Shown here one piece after another: positions 51,825 through 61,378 of a stretch of DNA of 64,000 bases. Within the stretch, counting starts at the first letter, position 1. Each line of letters begins with the position of its first letter. The translations under genes and the position numbers were made by a program. The notes beneath the pieces were generated by a model. The model searched no databases, was not told where the DNA came from, and saw nothing but the letters and a program-made list of their open reading frames with translations. The stretch comes from SFWF01 sp045537915 (GTDB taxonomy: Bacteria > Bacillota > Clostridia > Oscillospirales > Acutalibacteraceae): contig JAZSQK010000045.1 of assembly GCA_045537915.1 (NCBI GenBank), positions 14,240 to 78,239 on the forward strand, written 5' to 3'.

Positions 51825-52628
51825 ATGGTTGAACTAAAGGTTTTGCAGGACTTGGTTTACTCTATTTTCGTAGAGTTCGATAGGATATGCAGAAAACACG
51901 ACATTAAATATACGATGGAGGGCGGAACCCTTATGGGTGCCGTTAAATACGGTGACTTTGTCCCTTGGGATGACGACATCGATATAGTAATGGCAAGAGA
52001 AGAGTATGAAAAATTTCTTAAAATTGCGCCGAACGAGTTAGACTCAAAATTCTTCCTGCAATCCTATAACAATGTCCCTCAGTTTCCTCTCAATTACGCA
52101 AAGCTGTGTTTGAACGGTACCGAGATATATGATTATGATTATTCTCATCTAAAAAACATGCATCACGGCATCTTTATGGATATTTTTCCGATTGATAATG
52201 TAATCCCCAAAAAACTGAACAAGCATTGTTCAACGGTCGGCTTGTTTACAGGCGCAAGAAAGACAAAGCTTGGCACAATTAAGCCGAGCGGTATGAGAAA
52301 ATTGGTTTATGGCATACTCTCGCTTTTGCCGATGGGCTTTCTTATTAACGCAATAGATAAAACCTGTAAAAAATACAATAAAAAGAACACAGGATACATA
52401 TATGAGGTGTGCAACTCAAACCGAAGCTTCAAGCCTCTTAAAGCCGAAATGTACAACTCACTTTGCGAGCTTACATTCAGGGATAAAAAATTTCTGGCAG
52501 TCAGTGAGTATGACAGCTTTTTGAAATCACGGTTTGGCGAAAATTATGCTGATGTATTACCAAGCGAGGACAAAAGAAAACCGTCACATAATCAGAACAT
52601 CAGAATTGTTTCTGAAACAAACAAATGA
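51825..52628 (+). CDS. LicD family phosphotransferase
   Basis: 267 aa. The nucleotidyltransferase-like core is seen in YTMEGGTLMGAVKYGDFVPWDDDIDIVMAREEYEKF with the metal-binding DDDID. LicD proteins transfer phosphocholine or other alcohol phosphates (for example phosphoglycerol or phosphoribitol) from CDP-activated donors to surface glycans. No CDP-choline genes are nearby, so the donor is open. The start is the ATG at 51825 after GGGAGG; the frame runs ten codons upstream, overlapping the previous gene, without a better site. Confidence 0.93.
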   Translation: MVELKVLQDLVYSIFVEFDRICRKHDIKYTMEGGTLMGAVKYGDFVPWDDDIDIVMAREEYEKFLKIAPNELDSKFFLQSYNNVPQFPLNYAKLCLNGTEIYDYDYSHLKNMHHGIFMDIFPIDNVIPKKLNKHCSTVGLFTGARKTKLGTIKPSGMRKLVYGILSLLPMGFLINAIDKTCKKYNKKNTGYIYEVCNSNRSFKPLKAEMYNSLCELTFRDKKFLAVSEYDSFLKSRFGENYADVLPSEDKRKPSHNQNIRIVSETNK

Positions 52629-52642
52629 CAAGGTGATTATTG

Positions 52643-54172
52643 TTGAATAGCTCTAAACAAATAAAAATAGGTGCGCTTATTTCTTATTTTGCGATTGCCT
52701 TTAATATGGTTGCGGGACTGATCTATACTCCTTGGATGATAACCCAGATTGGTCAAAGCAATTACGGTCTTTATACACTTGCCAATTCTTTAATAACTAT
52801 ATTTGTTATGGATTTTGGTATGAGTGCGGCAGTATCACGATTTGTATCAAAGTACAGGGCAGAAGATAACCAACAAGCGATTAACGATTTTCTTGGAATG
52901 GCATATAAGCTTTATATCGCCCTCGACGGAATCATACTTGCTGCGCTCCTTATAGTAGGCTTATTCATAAATTCGATTTACGATAATCTTACCGCAAGTG
53001 AACTGGAGACCTTTAAATCGCTATATGTAATTGTAGGACTTTTCAGTGTTATATCATTTCCGTTTACCAATCTAAACGGCATACTTACCGCTTACGAAAA
53101 CTTTATAGGTTTAAAACTAGCCGATTTGTTTCACAAGGTTTTTATCATTGTTGTAATGGTATTTGCGCTGTTTATGGGATATGGAGTTTTTGCTCTTGTA
53201 ACGGTAAATGCCCTTTCCGGAATTTTAACAATTCTTATTAAACTGTATATTATCAGAAAAAAGACTGAAGTTAAGGTAAACTTCAGGTGTAAGGACAAGG
53301 CAATATTAAAGGATATTTTCGGATTCTCGATTTGGACAACAATAACAAGCTTCGCCCGACGAATGATATTCAATATATCTCCTTCAATTATTGTTGCGGT
53401 GTCCTCTACAGGAGCTATCGGCTCTGCAATTTTTGGACTTGCTTCAACGGTAGAAGGGTATATATCTACCTTCGCAACGGCAATAAACGGCATGTTTATG
53501 CCGAGAATTTCAAAAATAGTACACGACGGTAAAAAGGATACCGCACTTGTTGATTTAATGGTAAAAATTGGCAGAATACAATGCATTATTATCGGTGCGC
53601 TTGTTGTCGGATTCATTTCATTCGGCAGGTCGTTTATAGTTGAAATATGGAACAAGCCCGACTTTACCGAAAGTTATTTGTGCGCAATTTTCCTTATTAT
53701 CCCCAGTTATTTTTATATGCCGCTTCAAATTGCAAACACAACCCTGATTGTTGAAAACAAGGTTAAGCTTCAGTCGATAATATATCTGATAACAGGGTTA
53801 TTGAATGTTTGTCTTTCTCTTGTTCTTTCAAGTATTTGGGGAGCGTTAGGCGCATCAGTTTCGATTTGTATCGCTTATTTGGTTCGCAGCGCAATGCTGG
53901 TTACCGCTCACGTTAAGGTACTTCATATTGACATGATGCAAATGTTAAAAAAGTGTTATCTGAAAATTACGCCCTTATTGCTTGTTGCGTTGGGCATAGG
54001 TCTTGCGCTCGAGCATTTCAATCCCATGCCACACGGCGCTTTAAGATTTTTAGTAAACGGCATCATTTTTGTAGCCTTTTTTATAATACTTATGTATTTC
54101 AAATTAAACGATTATGAAAAGAATCTGTTTTTCGGAATATTGAAGAAGCTGAAACGAAAAATCAAATCTTGA
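52643..54172 (+). CDS. wzx: Polysaccharide flippase (Wzx/oligosaccharide transporter)
   Basis: 510-aa membrane protein of the MOP superfamily with 12-14 helices; the start SKQIKIGALISYFAIAFNMVAGLIYTPWMITQIGQSNYGLYTLA is typical of Wzx/RfbX. It moves the finished lipid-linked repeat unit to the outer face, where the EpsG-type polymerase acts. A TTG at 52643 is seven bases after AAGGTG; the TTG directly before it (52640) is less well spaced. Confidence 0.93.
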   Translation: MNSSKQIKIGALISYFAIAFNMVAGLIYTPWMITQIGQSNYGLYTLANSLITIFVMDFGMSAAVSRFVSKYRAEDNQQAINDFLGMAYKLYIALDGIILAALLIVGLFINSIYDNLTASELETFKSLYVIVGLFSVISFPFTNLNGILTAYENFIGLKLADLFHKVFIIVVMVFALFMGYGVFALVTVNALSGILTILIKLYIIRKKTEVKVNFRCKDKAILKDIFGFSIWTTITSFARRMIFNISPSIIVAVSSTGAIGSAIFGLASTVEGYISTFATAINGMFMPRISKIVHDGKKDTALVDLMVKIGRIQCIIIGALVVGFISFGRSFIVEIWNKPDFTESYLCAIFLIIPSYFYMPLQIANTTLIVENKVKLQSIIYLITGLLNVCLSLVLSSIWGALGASVSICIAYLVRSAMLVTAHVKVLHIDMMQMLKKCYLKITPLLLVALGIGLALEHFNPMPHGALRFLVNGIIFVAFFIILMYFKLNDYEKNLFFGILKKLKRKIKS

Positions 54173-54224
54173 TTTATATCAATTTAATAAACAATAAAAG
54201 AACGTATATAGAGAGGTATTTGCT

Positions 54225-55262
54225 ATGTCACTTTTTAAAGGAAAAACATTACTTATTACAGGAGGCACAGGCTCGTTTGGAAACGCTGTTCTCAATGGCT
54301 TTTTAGACACCGATATCGGAGAGATACGTGTTTTCTCAAGAGATGAGAAGAAGCAGGACGATATGCGTCACGAGTTTCAGGCCAAAATGCCCGAGGTTGC
54401 AGATAAGATTAAGTTCTACATAGGAGACGTTCGTGACCTTCAGTCTGTAAGAGGCGCTATGCACGGCGTTGACTACATATTCCACGCTGCTGCGTTAAAG
54501 CAGGTGCCTTCTTGTGAATTTTTCCCGATGGAAGCGGTTCGCACCAACGTTATCGGTACCGATAATGTTCTTACCGCCGCTATTGAAGAGGGGGTAAAGT
54601 GTGTTATCTGCCTTTCAACCGATAAGGCGGCTTATCCTGTTAATGCTATGGGAATCACAAAGGCGCTTGAGGAGCGTGTTGCTATTGCAAAGGCAAGAAA
54701 TACAGATAAGACTAAGATTTGCTGCACCCGATACGGCAATGTTCTCTGTTCACGAGGCTCTGTAATTCCGCTCTGGATTGACCAGATAAAGTCGGGCAAC
54801 CCCATTACCATTACCGAGCCCACAATGACTCGTTTTGTAATGAGTCTTGAGGAAGCGGTTGACCTTGTTGTATTTGCGTTCGAGCACGGCGAAAATGGAG
54901 ATATCCTTGTTCAGAAGGCTCCCGCCTGCACTATAGAAACTCTTGCGAAGGCAGTTTGTGAGCTCTTTGCTCCCGATACCGAGATTAAGGTTATCGGTAT
55001 TCGTCACGGTGAAAAGCTTTACGAGACCCTTCTCACTAATGAAGAGTGCGCTTCGGCTGTTGATATGGGAGATTTCTACCGTGTACCTGCCGACAAGCGT
55101 GGTCTTAACTATGACAAATATTTCAAGGACGGCGATACCGAGCGCAGTTCTCTTTCGGAGTTTGACTCTACCAACACCGAGCTTATGAGCGTAGAGCAGG
55201 TAAAGGCAAAGTTGCTTACCATTCCTTATATTAAAGAACAGCTAAGCAATTGGGAGAAGTAG
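54225..55262 (+). CDS. capE: UDP-GlcNAc 4,6-dehydratase/5-epimerase (CapE/FlaA1 family)
   Basis: 345 aa. The NAD(P) motif is LLITGGTGSFGNAV (8-21), then RDEKKQDDMRHEF, FHAAALKQVPSCEFFPMEAVRTNVIGTDNV, and CLSTDKAAYPVNAMGITK (Asp-Lys and Lys in the family's catalytic positions). This is the first step of UDP-N-acetyl-L-fucosamine synthesis, followed here by the CapF and CapG genes in the known order. G+C rises again from this gene on. Confidence 0.93.
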   Translation: MSLFKGKTLLITGGTGSFGNAVLNGFLDTDIGEIRVFSRDEKKQDDMRHEFQAKMPEVADKIKFYIGDVRDLQSVRGAMHGVDYIFHAAALKQVPSCEFFPMEAVRTNVIGTDNVLTAAIEEGVKCVICLSTDKAAYPVNAMGITKALEERVAIAKARNTDKTKICCTRYGNVLCSRGSVIPLWIDQIKSGNPITITEPTMTRFVMSLEEAVDLVVFAFEHGENGDILVQKAPACTIETLAKAVCELFAPDTEIKVIGIRHGEKLYETLLTNEECASAVDMGDFYRVPADKRGLNYDKYFKDGDTERSSLSEFDSTNTELMSVEQVKAKLLTIPYIKEQLSNWEK

Positions 55263-55263
55263 T

Positions 55264-56460
55264 ATGAAAATACTTATAACAGGGGCTAAGGGCTTTGTCG
55301 GACGAAACCTTGCGGAAAATCTCAAGAATATAAAAGACGGCAAAAACAGGACAAGACCGGGGATAAGCATAGAAGAGCTTTATCTTTACGACATTGACTC
55401 TCCCGAAGAGCTTTTAGATGAGGCTTGTCAAAACGCTGATTTTGTTTTTAACCTTGCGGGAGTAAACCGTCCGCAGAATACGGATGAGTTTATGCAGGGC
55501 AATTTCGGCTTTGGAGAAACACTGCTCTCCACCCTTAAAAAGTATAACAACACCTGTCCCTTAATGCTCTCGTCCTCAATTCAGGCAACCCTAATAGGTC
55601 GCTATGATTCAGACTACGGCAGAAGCAAAAAGGCAGGGGAGGAGTTATTCTTCTCTTATAGCGAAGAGATGGGCGCAAAGGTTCTGGTCTACCGTTTTCC
55701 GAATCTTTTCGGAAAGTGGTGCAGACCCAATTACAACTCGGTAGTTGCTACCTTCTGCAATAATATTGCAAACGACCTGCCGATTCAGGTAAATGACCCC
55801 AAGGCAGAGCTCGAGCTTCTTTATATCGACGATTTAGTCGAAGAAATGCTTGACGCTTTAGAGGGAAAAGAACATAGATGCGAATTTGACGGGATAAACA
55901 CCGTTTTGTGTGACGGCGGAAAATACTGTGCCGCCCCTGTTTCTCATAAGGTTACCCTTGGAGAAATAGTTGATTTGCTCGATTCCTTTAAAAAACAGAG
56001 CGAAACCCTCATTATGCCCGAGATTCCATTTGGTTCCTTTGCAAAGAAACTTTACTCAACCTATCTTTCGTATTTGCCCAAAGACAAGACAAGCTTTCCG
56101 CTTAAAATGAACATAGATGACAGAGGCTCCTTTACCGAGCTTTTAAAGACCGCAAACTGCGGACAGTTTAGTGTAAACATATCAAAGCCGGGCATTACTA
56201 AAGGACAGCACTGGCACAATACCAAATGGGAATTCTTTATTGTTGTTTCAGGCAAGGGCCTTATACAGCAGAGAAAGGTTGGCAGTGATGAGGTGCTCAA
56301 CTTCGAGGTTTCGGGAGAAAAAATTGAGGCTGTACATATGCTTCCCGGCTACACCCACAACATAATCAATTTAAGCGAAACCGAAAATCTCATTACACTC
56401 ATGTGGGCAAACGAGCAGTTTGACCCAAACCATCCGGATACTTTTTATTTAGAGGTTTAA
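55264..56460 (+). CDS. capF: Bifunctional reductase with cupin domain (CapF type)
   Basis: 398 aa. An N-terminal SDR domain (KILITGAKGFVGRNLAENL, then SSSIQATLIGRYDSDYGRSKKAGEELFF with YxxxK-like residues) is joined to a C-terminal cupin (GQHWHNTKWEFFIVVSGKGLIQQRKVGSDEVL), which binds zinc through its His residues. CapF converts the CapE product to UDP-2-acetamido-2,6-dideoxy-L-talose. The domain order and length match staphylococcal CapF. It starts two bases after the CapE stop. Confidence 0.93.
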   Translation: MKILITGAKGFVGRNLAENLKNIKDGKNRTRPGISIEELYLYDIDSPEELLDEACQNADFVFNLAGVNRPQNTDEFMQGNFGFGETLLSTLKKYNNTCPLMLSSSIQATLIGRYDSDYGRSKKAGEELFFSYSEEMGAKVLVYRFPNLFGKWCRPNYNSVVATFCNNIANDLPIQVNDPKAELELLYIDDLVEEMLDALEGKEHRCEFDGINTVLCDGGKYCAAPVSHKVTLGEIVDLLDSFKKQSETLIMPEIPFGSFAKKLYSTYLSYLPKDKTSFPLKMNIDDRGSFTELLKTANCGQFSVNISKPGITKGQHWHNTKWEFFIVVSGKGLIQQRKVGSDEVLNFEVSGEKIEAVHMLPGYTHNIINLSETENLITLMWANEQFDPNHPDTFYLEV

Positions 56461-56463
56461 GCA

Positions 56464-57687
56464 TTGATTATCAACAACGACGCAGCGACACAGGCCTTTT
56501 TTGAGCTTATAAAGCTTGGAATAGGCACCTCCAATAATGATTATGTTTTCTCAAACATCTCTGATGAGGATTGGGAAAGGATAATGCAGGAGAGCAGACA
56601 TCAATCGGTTGTGCTGCTTTGTTTTGATGCGCTTAAAAATATAACGATAAAACCACCCAAAGAGGTCTATGACAGGTGGCTCAAAATGGCGTTGGCGTCA
56701 ATTTCTACACGAGAGAAGCTTATAAAAGAGCATAACAAGCTCGAAAAACTTTTGCTTTCACAGGAGATACCCTACATAGTTTTAAAAGGTTTTTCCTCTG
56801 CCTACTACTATCCCGAAAGGGACAAAAGAGATTTTGGCGATATAGATATACTTGTGAAGGCCGAGGATACCGAAAAAGCAAGACAGCTTTTATCAGATAA
56901 CGGATACCAAATGGCAAGAGATTTAAGCGAGGTTCATTATAAATTTACAAAGTCGGGCTGTAAGCTTGAACTTCATAAAAAAATAGCAGGGCTTCCGGAC
57001 GGTAAAATCGGAGAGTGTTTTGTTGATGCTATGAAGACGGCTGTTTGTGAGGGTGTCAGGGTAGAAGACCCTGAATTTAGCAAGCCCTCTGAACTTCATC
57101 ACGGGGTAATAATTCTTCTGCACAGCATACACCATATGCTCTCAAACGGAATGGGAATAAGACATCTTTGTGACTGGGCATGTTTTGTAAAAAGCACAGA
57201 ATCAAAGGCATTCTGGAAAGCAGAATTCATACCGCTTATGAAGAAAACAGGAACCTTTAAATTTGCCTGTGGGCTTACAATGGTAGCAGAACAGTATCTT
57301 GGAATTCCCCGCCCCGATTGGCGTGTTGATGTACCTTTAGATCTCTGTGATACAATAATGGACGAAATTTTTTCGTCGGGAAATTTCGGCAGAAAGGCTG
57401 ATAATCACAGAAGTCTGCTTATGAGCGCCAAAAACAGTGAAAAGCTAACTGTTTGGGGCAAAATGTCAACCATGATAAAGGCGCTTAACAAAACTAACCA
57501 TATAGTTTGTCCCGCAATTAAAAAGGTTCCGCTTTTATACCCCTTTGTAATGGCATACCGAATTTTGAGATATTTGGTTTTGATGGTGCGTGGCAAAAAA
57601 CCGTCACTGCTCTATGTCAGCAGGGCGGCCGACGAAAGAAATAAGGTCTATATGAAATATGAACTCTATAAAAGAGAGGAAGAGTAA
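56464..57687 (+). CDS. Nucleotidyltransferase family protein (NTP_transf_5 type)
   Basis: 407 aa. The N-terminal 60 residues are helical. IPYIVLKGFSSAYYYPERDKRDFGDIDILVKAEDTEKA holds the GS-like/DxD nucleotidyltransferase pattern (GDIDIL). The C-terminal part is helical and basic. Members are common in polysaccharide clusters and may transfer a nucleotide or phospho-group to an acceptor; the reaction is unproven. It starts at TTG 56464, four bases after the CapF stop, and separates capF from capG. Confidence 0.8.
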   Translation: MIINNDAATQAFFELIKLGIGTSNNDYVFSNISDEDWERIMQESRHQSVVLLCFDALKNITIKPPKEVYDRWLKMALASISTREKLIKEHNKLEKLLLSQEIPYIVLKGFSSAYYYPERDKRDFGDIDILVKAEDTEKARQLLSDNGYQMARDLSEVHYKFTKSGCKLELHKKIAGLPDGKIGECFVDAMKTAVCEGVRVEDPEFSKPSELHHGVIILLHSIHHMLSNGMGIRHLCDWACFVKSTESKAFWKAEFIPLMKKTGTFKFACGLTMVAEQYLGIPRPDWRVDVPLDLCDTIMDEIFSSGNFGRKADNHRSLLMSAKNSEKLTVWGKMSTMIKALNKTNHIVCPAIKKVPLLYPFVMAYRILRYLVLMVRGKKPSLLYVSRAADERNKVYMKYELYKREEE

Positions 57688-57691
57688 TTAT

Positions 57692-58834
57692 ATGAGTAAA
57701 CTTAAACTGATGACGGTGGTTGGAACCCGCCCCGAGATTATCAGACTTTCCGAGGTTATAAAGAAATGCGATAAATATTTTGACCATATTCTCGTTCACA
57801 CAGGTCAAAATTATGATTACTCCTTAAATCAGGTGTTTTTTGAGGATCTGGGACTCAGAGCCCCCGATTATTATCTCGAAGCGGTGGGTAAGGACCTCGG
57901 CGAAACCATGGGAAATATAATCGCAAAGAGCTATCAGCTTATGGTTGAGGTAAAGCCCGATGCCGTACTTGTGCTCGGAGATACCAACTCCTGTCTTTCG
58001 GTAATAGGGGCAAAGAGACTTCATATTCCGATATTCCATATGGAAGCCGGAAACCGCTGTAAAGACGAGTGTCTGCCCGAGGAGACCAATCGCAGAATTG
58101 TAGATATTATAAGCGATGTAAACTTGGCTTATAGTGAACATGCGAGACGCTACCTTGCCGACTGTGGACTCCCCAAAGAGCGCACCTATGTTACAGGCTC
58201 TCCTATGGCAGAGGTGCTGCATGCAAATCTTAAAAACATTGAAAAGAGCGATATTCATGCTCGTCTCGGACTCGAAAAGGGCAAGTATATCCTTCTTTCC
58301 GCTCACAGAGAGGAAAATATCGATACCGAAAAGAACTTTATTTCCCTCTTTACCGCTATAAATAAGATGGCTGAAAAATATGATATGCCTATTCTTTATT
58401 CATGTCATCCGAGAAGCAAAAAGCGTATTGAATCGAGCGGCTTTAAGCTTGATAACAGGGTAATTCAGCACGAGCCTCTGGGCTTCCACGATTACAACTG
58501 TCTGCAGATGAATGCCTTTGCCGTTGTTTCTGATTCGGGAACCCTGCCCGAAGAAAGCTCCTTCTTTACAAGTGTCGGCAAACCCTTCCCCGCAGTTTGC
58601 ATCAGAACCTCTACCGAGCGCCCCGAAGCGCTTGATAAGGGCTGCTTTATCCTTGCGGGAATAGATACCGACGGACTGCTCAGTGCGGTTGAAACGGCGG
58701 TTGAAATGAATAAAAACGGGGATATCGGAATACCCGTTCCCGACTATGTGGAGGAAAATGTATCGACAAAGGTCGTAAAGCTTATACAGTCCTATACAGG
58801 CGTAGTCAATAAAATGGTTTGGAGAAAATATTAA
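57692..58834 (+). CDS. capG: UDP-GlcNAc 2-epimerase family (CapG/WecB type)
   Basis: 380 aa; VVGTRPEIIRLSEVIKKCDKYFDHILVHTGQNYDYSLNQVFFEDL is the family opening. FHMEAGNRCKDECLPEETNRRIVD and LSAHREENIDTEKNF hold catalytic acids and His, and VSDSGTLPEESSFF binds UDP. After CapE and CapF it gives UDP-L-FucNAc, so the polysaccharide probably contains this sugar. The start is the ATG at 57692; the frame opens eleven codons earlier within the preceding gene. Confidence 0.93.
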   Translation: MSKLKLMTVVGTRPEIIRLSEVIKKCDKYFDHILVHTGQNYDYSLNQVFFEDLGLRAPDYYLEAVGKDLGETMGNIIAKSYQLMVEVKPDAVLVLGDTNSCLSVIGAKRLHIPIFHMEAGNRCKDECLPEETNRRIVDIISDVNLAYSEHARRYLADCGLPKERTYVTGSPMAEVLHANLKNIEKSDIHARLGLEKGKYILLSAHREENIDTEKNFISLFTAINKMAEKYDMPILYSCHPRSKKRIESSGFKLDNRVIQHEPLGFHDYNCLQMNAFAVVSDSGTLPEESSFFTSVGKPFPAVCIRTSTERPEALDKGCFILAGIDTDGLLSAVETAVEMNKNGDIGIPVPDYVEENVSTKVVKLIQSYTGVVNKMVWRKY

Positions 58835-58847
58835 GCCCTGACTTTTT

Positions 58848-60353
58848 ATGAAAAGACCTTTTGTGATAACGGGTGTGGTGTCACTGTTCATTTCTGCGGT
58901 AGCCCTTTTGTGCGATATTAAATTGGTTTTAATTACCGCAGTGTGTATACTTGCCTTAAATATTGCTGTTTTCTTTGTTTTCAAAAAGAAAGTCAAAGCA
59001 AACAGCAATATTTATATAATCGGTTTTAGTCTTGTAATTATTGTAATTTCTGCTTGTATCAATATAGGTTGTTTTTACATTCCGCAAAGCCGTTTGGCAG
59101 ACACCTCCTGTAATATAACGGCAGAGGTAACCGAGGAGCCGAGCGTGTCTGGGGGCTATATCGTTTATTCTTTTAAGGGTTTTCATCCAACCCTTAAACA
59201 AAATATCAGATTCAATCTTGTCTGTGAGGACCTTGGCGTAAACACAGGGGACAGGCTGAGTCTTAATGTTACCTTTAAAGAGCTTGAAGGTATTTACAAA
59301 AACAGCAATCTTTCAGAGCGCAGGTTTGTCGGCGCAAAGCTTGAGAGGGTAAATTCGGTTGAGCCTTATGCTAATAGGTTTTATACTTTTTTCGGCAGAG
59401 TGCGAAATTACATAGAAAATACCATTATAAGCAAGTCCAGCACAGAATCGAGCGGACTTCTCATAGCGCTGCTCACGGGCAACCGTGATTTTTTATCCGA
59501 TAGGCTTTACGGTGCGGCTAAAGCCTGTGGCGTTAGTCATATATTGGTGGTTTCGGGACTTCATCTCAGCATTTTGTGCGGCTTTATAAATCAGATATTT
59601 AACCGATTGAGGCTAAACAAGGGGATAAAAACAGCGGTTTTATTTTTACTTCTGACTTTTATATGCTGTCTTTGCAACTTTCATTCTTCGGCTGTAAGGG
59701 CGGCAGCCGTCTCGGCGGTTACTTTAACGGGCGCTCTTATTTACCGAAAATCAGACCCAATAAATTCTCTCGGCTTTGCCGTTACGGTTATGGTGGTCCA
59801 AAACCCATTTATTTTTGCAAACGTCGCCTTCTTGTTATCGGTATTTTCCACCTTTGGCGTTATCTTTTTGCCGAAGATGCTGACCGAAATATTCAAAAAT
59901 GATTCATTATCAGGACTTTTTGGCAGAATTTTAAATACGGTGCTCGATATTGTCTATGTCAGCATCTCTGCGCTTATTTGTGTTTCCCCTGTTGCTATAT
60001 ACTTTTTTGAATATACCTCCTTGCTATCCCCGATAGTAAGTATATTTATAAACTTTGCGGTTACCGCCGCACTCATAATTGCAGCCCTCGGCGTTTTTGT
60101 GTCGGTTGTTCCGATTTTGTCGGTCCTGGCAGAGCCTCTTATTTGGGTTTGTGACCTTTTTGCAAAATATATTGCCGAAGTATTAGTCGTATTCGGGGTC
60201 GGAAATATTTTTACGCTTCGAATTGGCAAAGAATATACATATATCTGCGCCGCAGTATCGGCAGCTTTGGTAGCAATAATCTATATTACATATAAGAAAA
60301 TCCTTGCAAAAGGAAGGGGAGAAAGAGAATGTCAATCAGTGAAAGAGCCCTAA
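58848..60353 (+). CDS. comEC: ComEC/Rec2-family membrane protein lacking the metallo-beta-lactamase domain
   Basis: 501 aa. The N-terminal part has two helices and an OB-like soluble region (DUF4131). The competence domain begins SSTESSGLLIALLTGNRDFLSDRLYGAAKACGVSHILVVSGLHLSILCGF and includes FHSSAVRAAAVSAVTLTGALIYRKSDPINSLG. ComEC is the channel for DNA uptake. Full-length Gram-positive ComEC is about 700-800 residues with a C-terminal nuclease-like domain, absent here. The start of holA overlaps its end by 25 bases, so the shortness is not a frameshift within the next gene. Confidence 0.9.
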   Translation: MKRPFVITGVVSLFISAVALLCDIKLVLITAVCILALNIAVFFVFKKKVKANSNIYIIGFSLVIIVISACINIGCFYIPQSRLADTSCNITAEVTEEPSVSGGYIVYSFKGFHPTLKQNIRFNLVCEDLGVNTGDRLSLNVTFKELEGIYKNSNLSERRFVGAKLERVNSVEPYANRFYTFFGRVRNYIENTIISKSSTESSGLLIALLTGNRDFLSDRLYGAAKACGVSHILVVSGLHLSILCGFINQIFNRLRLNKGIKTAVLFLLLTFICCLCNFHSSAVRAAAVSAVTLTGALIYRKSDPINSLGFAVTVMVVQNPFIFANVAFLLSVFSTFGVIFLPKMLTEIFKNDSLSGLFGRILNTVLDIVYVSISALICVSPVAIYFFEYTSLLSPIVSIFINFAVTAALIIAALGVFVSVVPILSVLAEPLIWVCDLFAKYIAEVLVVFGVGNIFTLRIGKEYTYICAAVSAALVAIIYITYKKILAKGRGERECQSVKEP

Positions 60354-61378
60354 AGACCTCTCTCGATTCAGGGGCGCTCTACCCTGTTTATATAATTGTA
60401 GGCAATGACACCTTTTTGAAAAAGCAGTCTGTAAACAGAATAATAAAGGCATCGGTCGGCGAGGACGATGGGCTGAATCTGCTTAGATTTGACGGGGAAT
60501 GTTCGCTTCAGGAGGTCTATGATGAGCTTAACGGATTTCCCGTAATGGCAGACAAAAAATGTGTTATCCTTACCGATTTTGAGCTTGAGTTGGCTACAAA
60601 AGGTGAGTTTGAAAAGCTTCTTTCTCTGGCACAGGATAGTTACGAAACCTCTGTTTTTGTTATTTACTTTGATAGCCTTGTTATAGATTTAAGAAGGTCC
60701 GACCGCATAAAACAACTGATAACGGCGGCAGAGGCGGCGGGTGGCGTGTCGGTGCTTATAGACCACCGTACCCGTGAGGAGCTTATATCGCTTCTTGTAT
60801 CTTCGGCAAAAAGACAGAAATGCGTTCTGTCGTCATCAAATGCGGGATATCTTATTGACACCTGTTCGACCGATACCCAGATACTGTCAAACGAGCTTTC
60901 AAAGCTTTGCGCCTTTGTAAAAGAGGGGGAAATAACAAAGCAGGATATAGATACCGTTGCGGTACGAAGTATTGAGTCGTCGGCATACGAGCTCTCTACA
61001 AAAATAATAAACGGGGATACTGCAGGGGCTATGAAACTGCTTGATGACCTGTATTTTATGAAGGTTGCGCCCGAAATTATTGTCTATAATATATCTTCGG
61101 CCTTTGTAGATATGTACAGAGCCGCCGCCGCAAAGGCGCAGGGCAAACGTCCCGAAACGGTTGCCGCCGACTTCAAGCTGAAGGGTAAGGAGTGGCTGTT
61201 AAAACGTGCAGAGGGTAACCTTCGCCGCTTTGACCTTAAAAAGCTCGACCTTTGTTTTTCCGCTCTGCTTGACGCTGAGGCAAAAATTAAGAGCTACTCC
61301 TCAAATGAGCGCATTGTAGTTGAGCAGCTTGTTATTAAGCTTATTTATATTATGAAGACCGGTGAGACAGTTGATTAG
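60329..61378 (+). CDS. holA: DNA polymerase III subunit delta
   Basis: 349-aa clamp-loader subunit that opens the sliding clamp. It starts SISERALKTSLDSGALYPVYIIVGNDTFLKKQSVNRII (HolA opening), with DDGLNLLRFDGE, the AAA+ lid region and the C-terminal collar (VAADFKLKGKEWLLKRAEGNLRRFDLKKLDLCFSALLDAEAKIKS). The comEC-holA order is common in Firmicutes. The RNase M5-like gene begins within its last 17 bases. Confidence 0.93.
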   Translation: MSISERALKTSLDSGALYPVYIIVGNDTFLKKQSVNRIIKASVGEDDGLNLLRFDGECSLQEVYDELNGFPVMADKKCVILTDFELELATKGEFEKLLSLAQDSYETSVFVIYFDSLVIDLRRSDRIKQLITAAEAAGGVSVLIDHRTREELISLLVSSAKRQKCVLSSSNAGYLIDTCSTDTQILSNELSKLCAFVKEGEITKQDIDTVAVRSIESSAYELSTKIINGDTAGAMKLLDDLYFMKVAPEIIVYNISSAFVDMYRAAAAKAQGKRPETVAADFKLKGKEWLLKRAEGNLRRFDLKKLDLCFSALLDAEAKIKSYSSNERIVVEQLVIKLIYIMKTGETVD

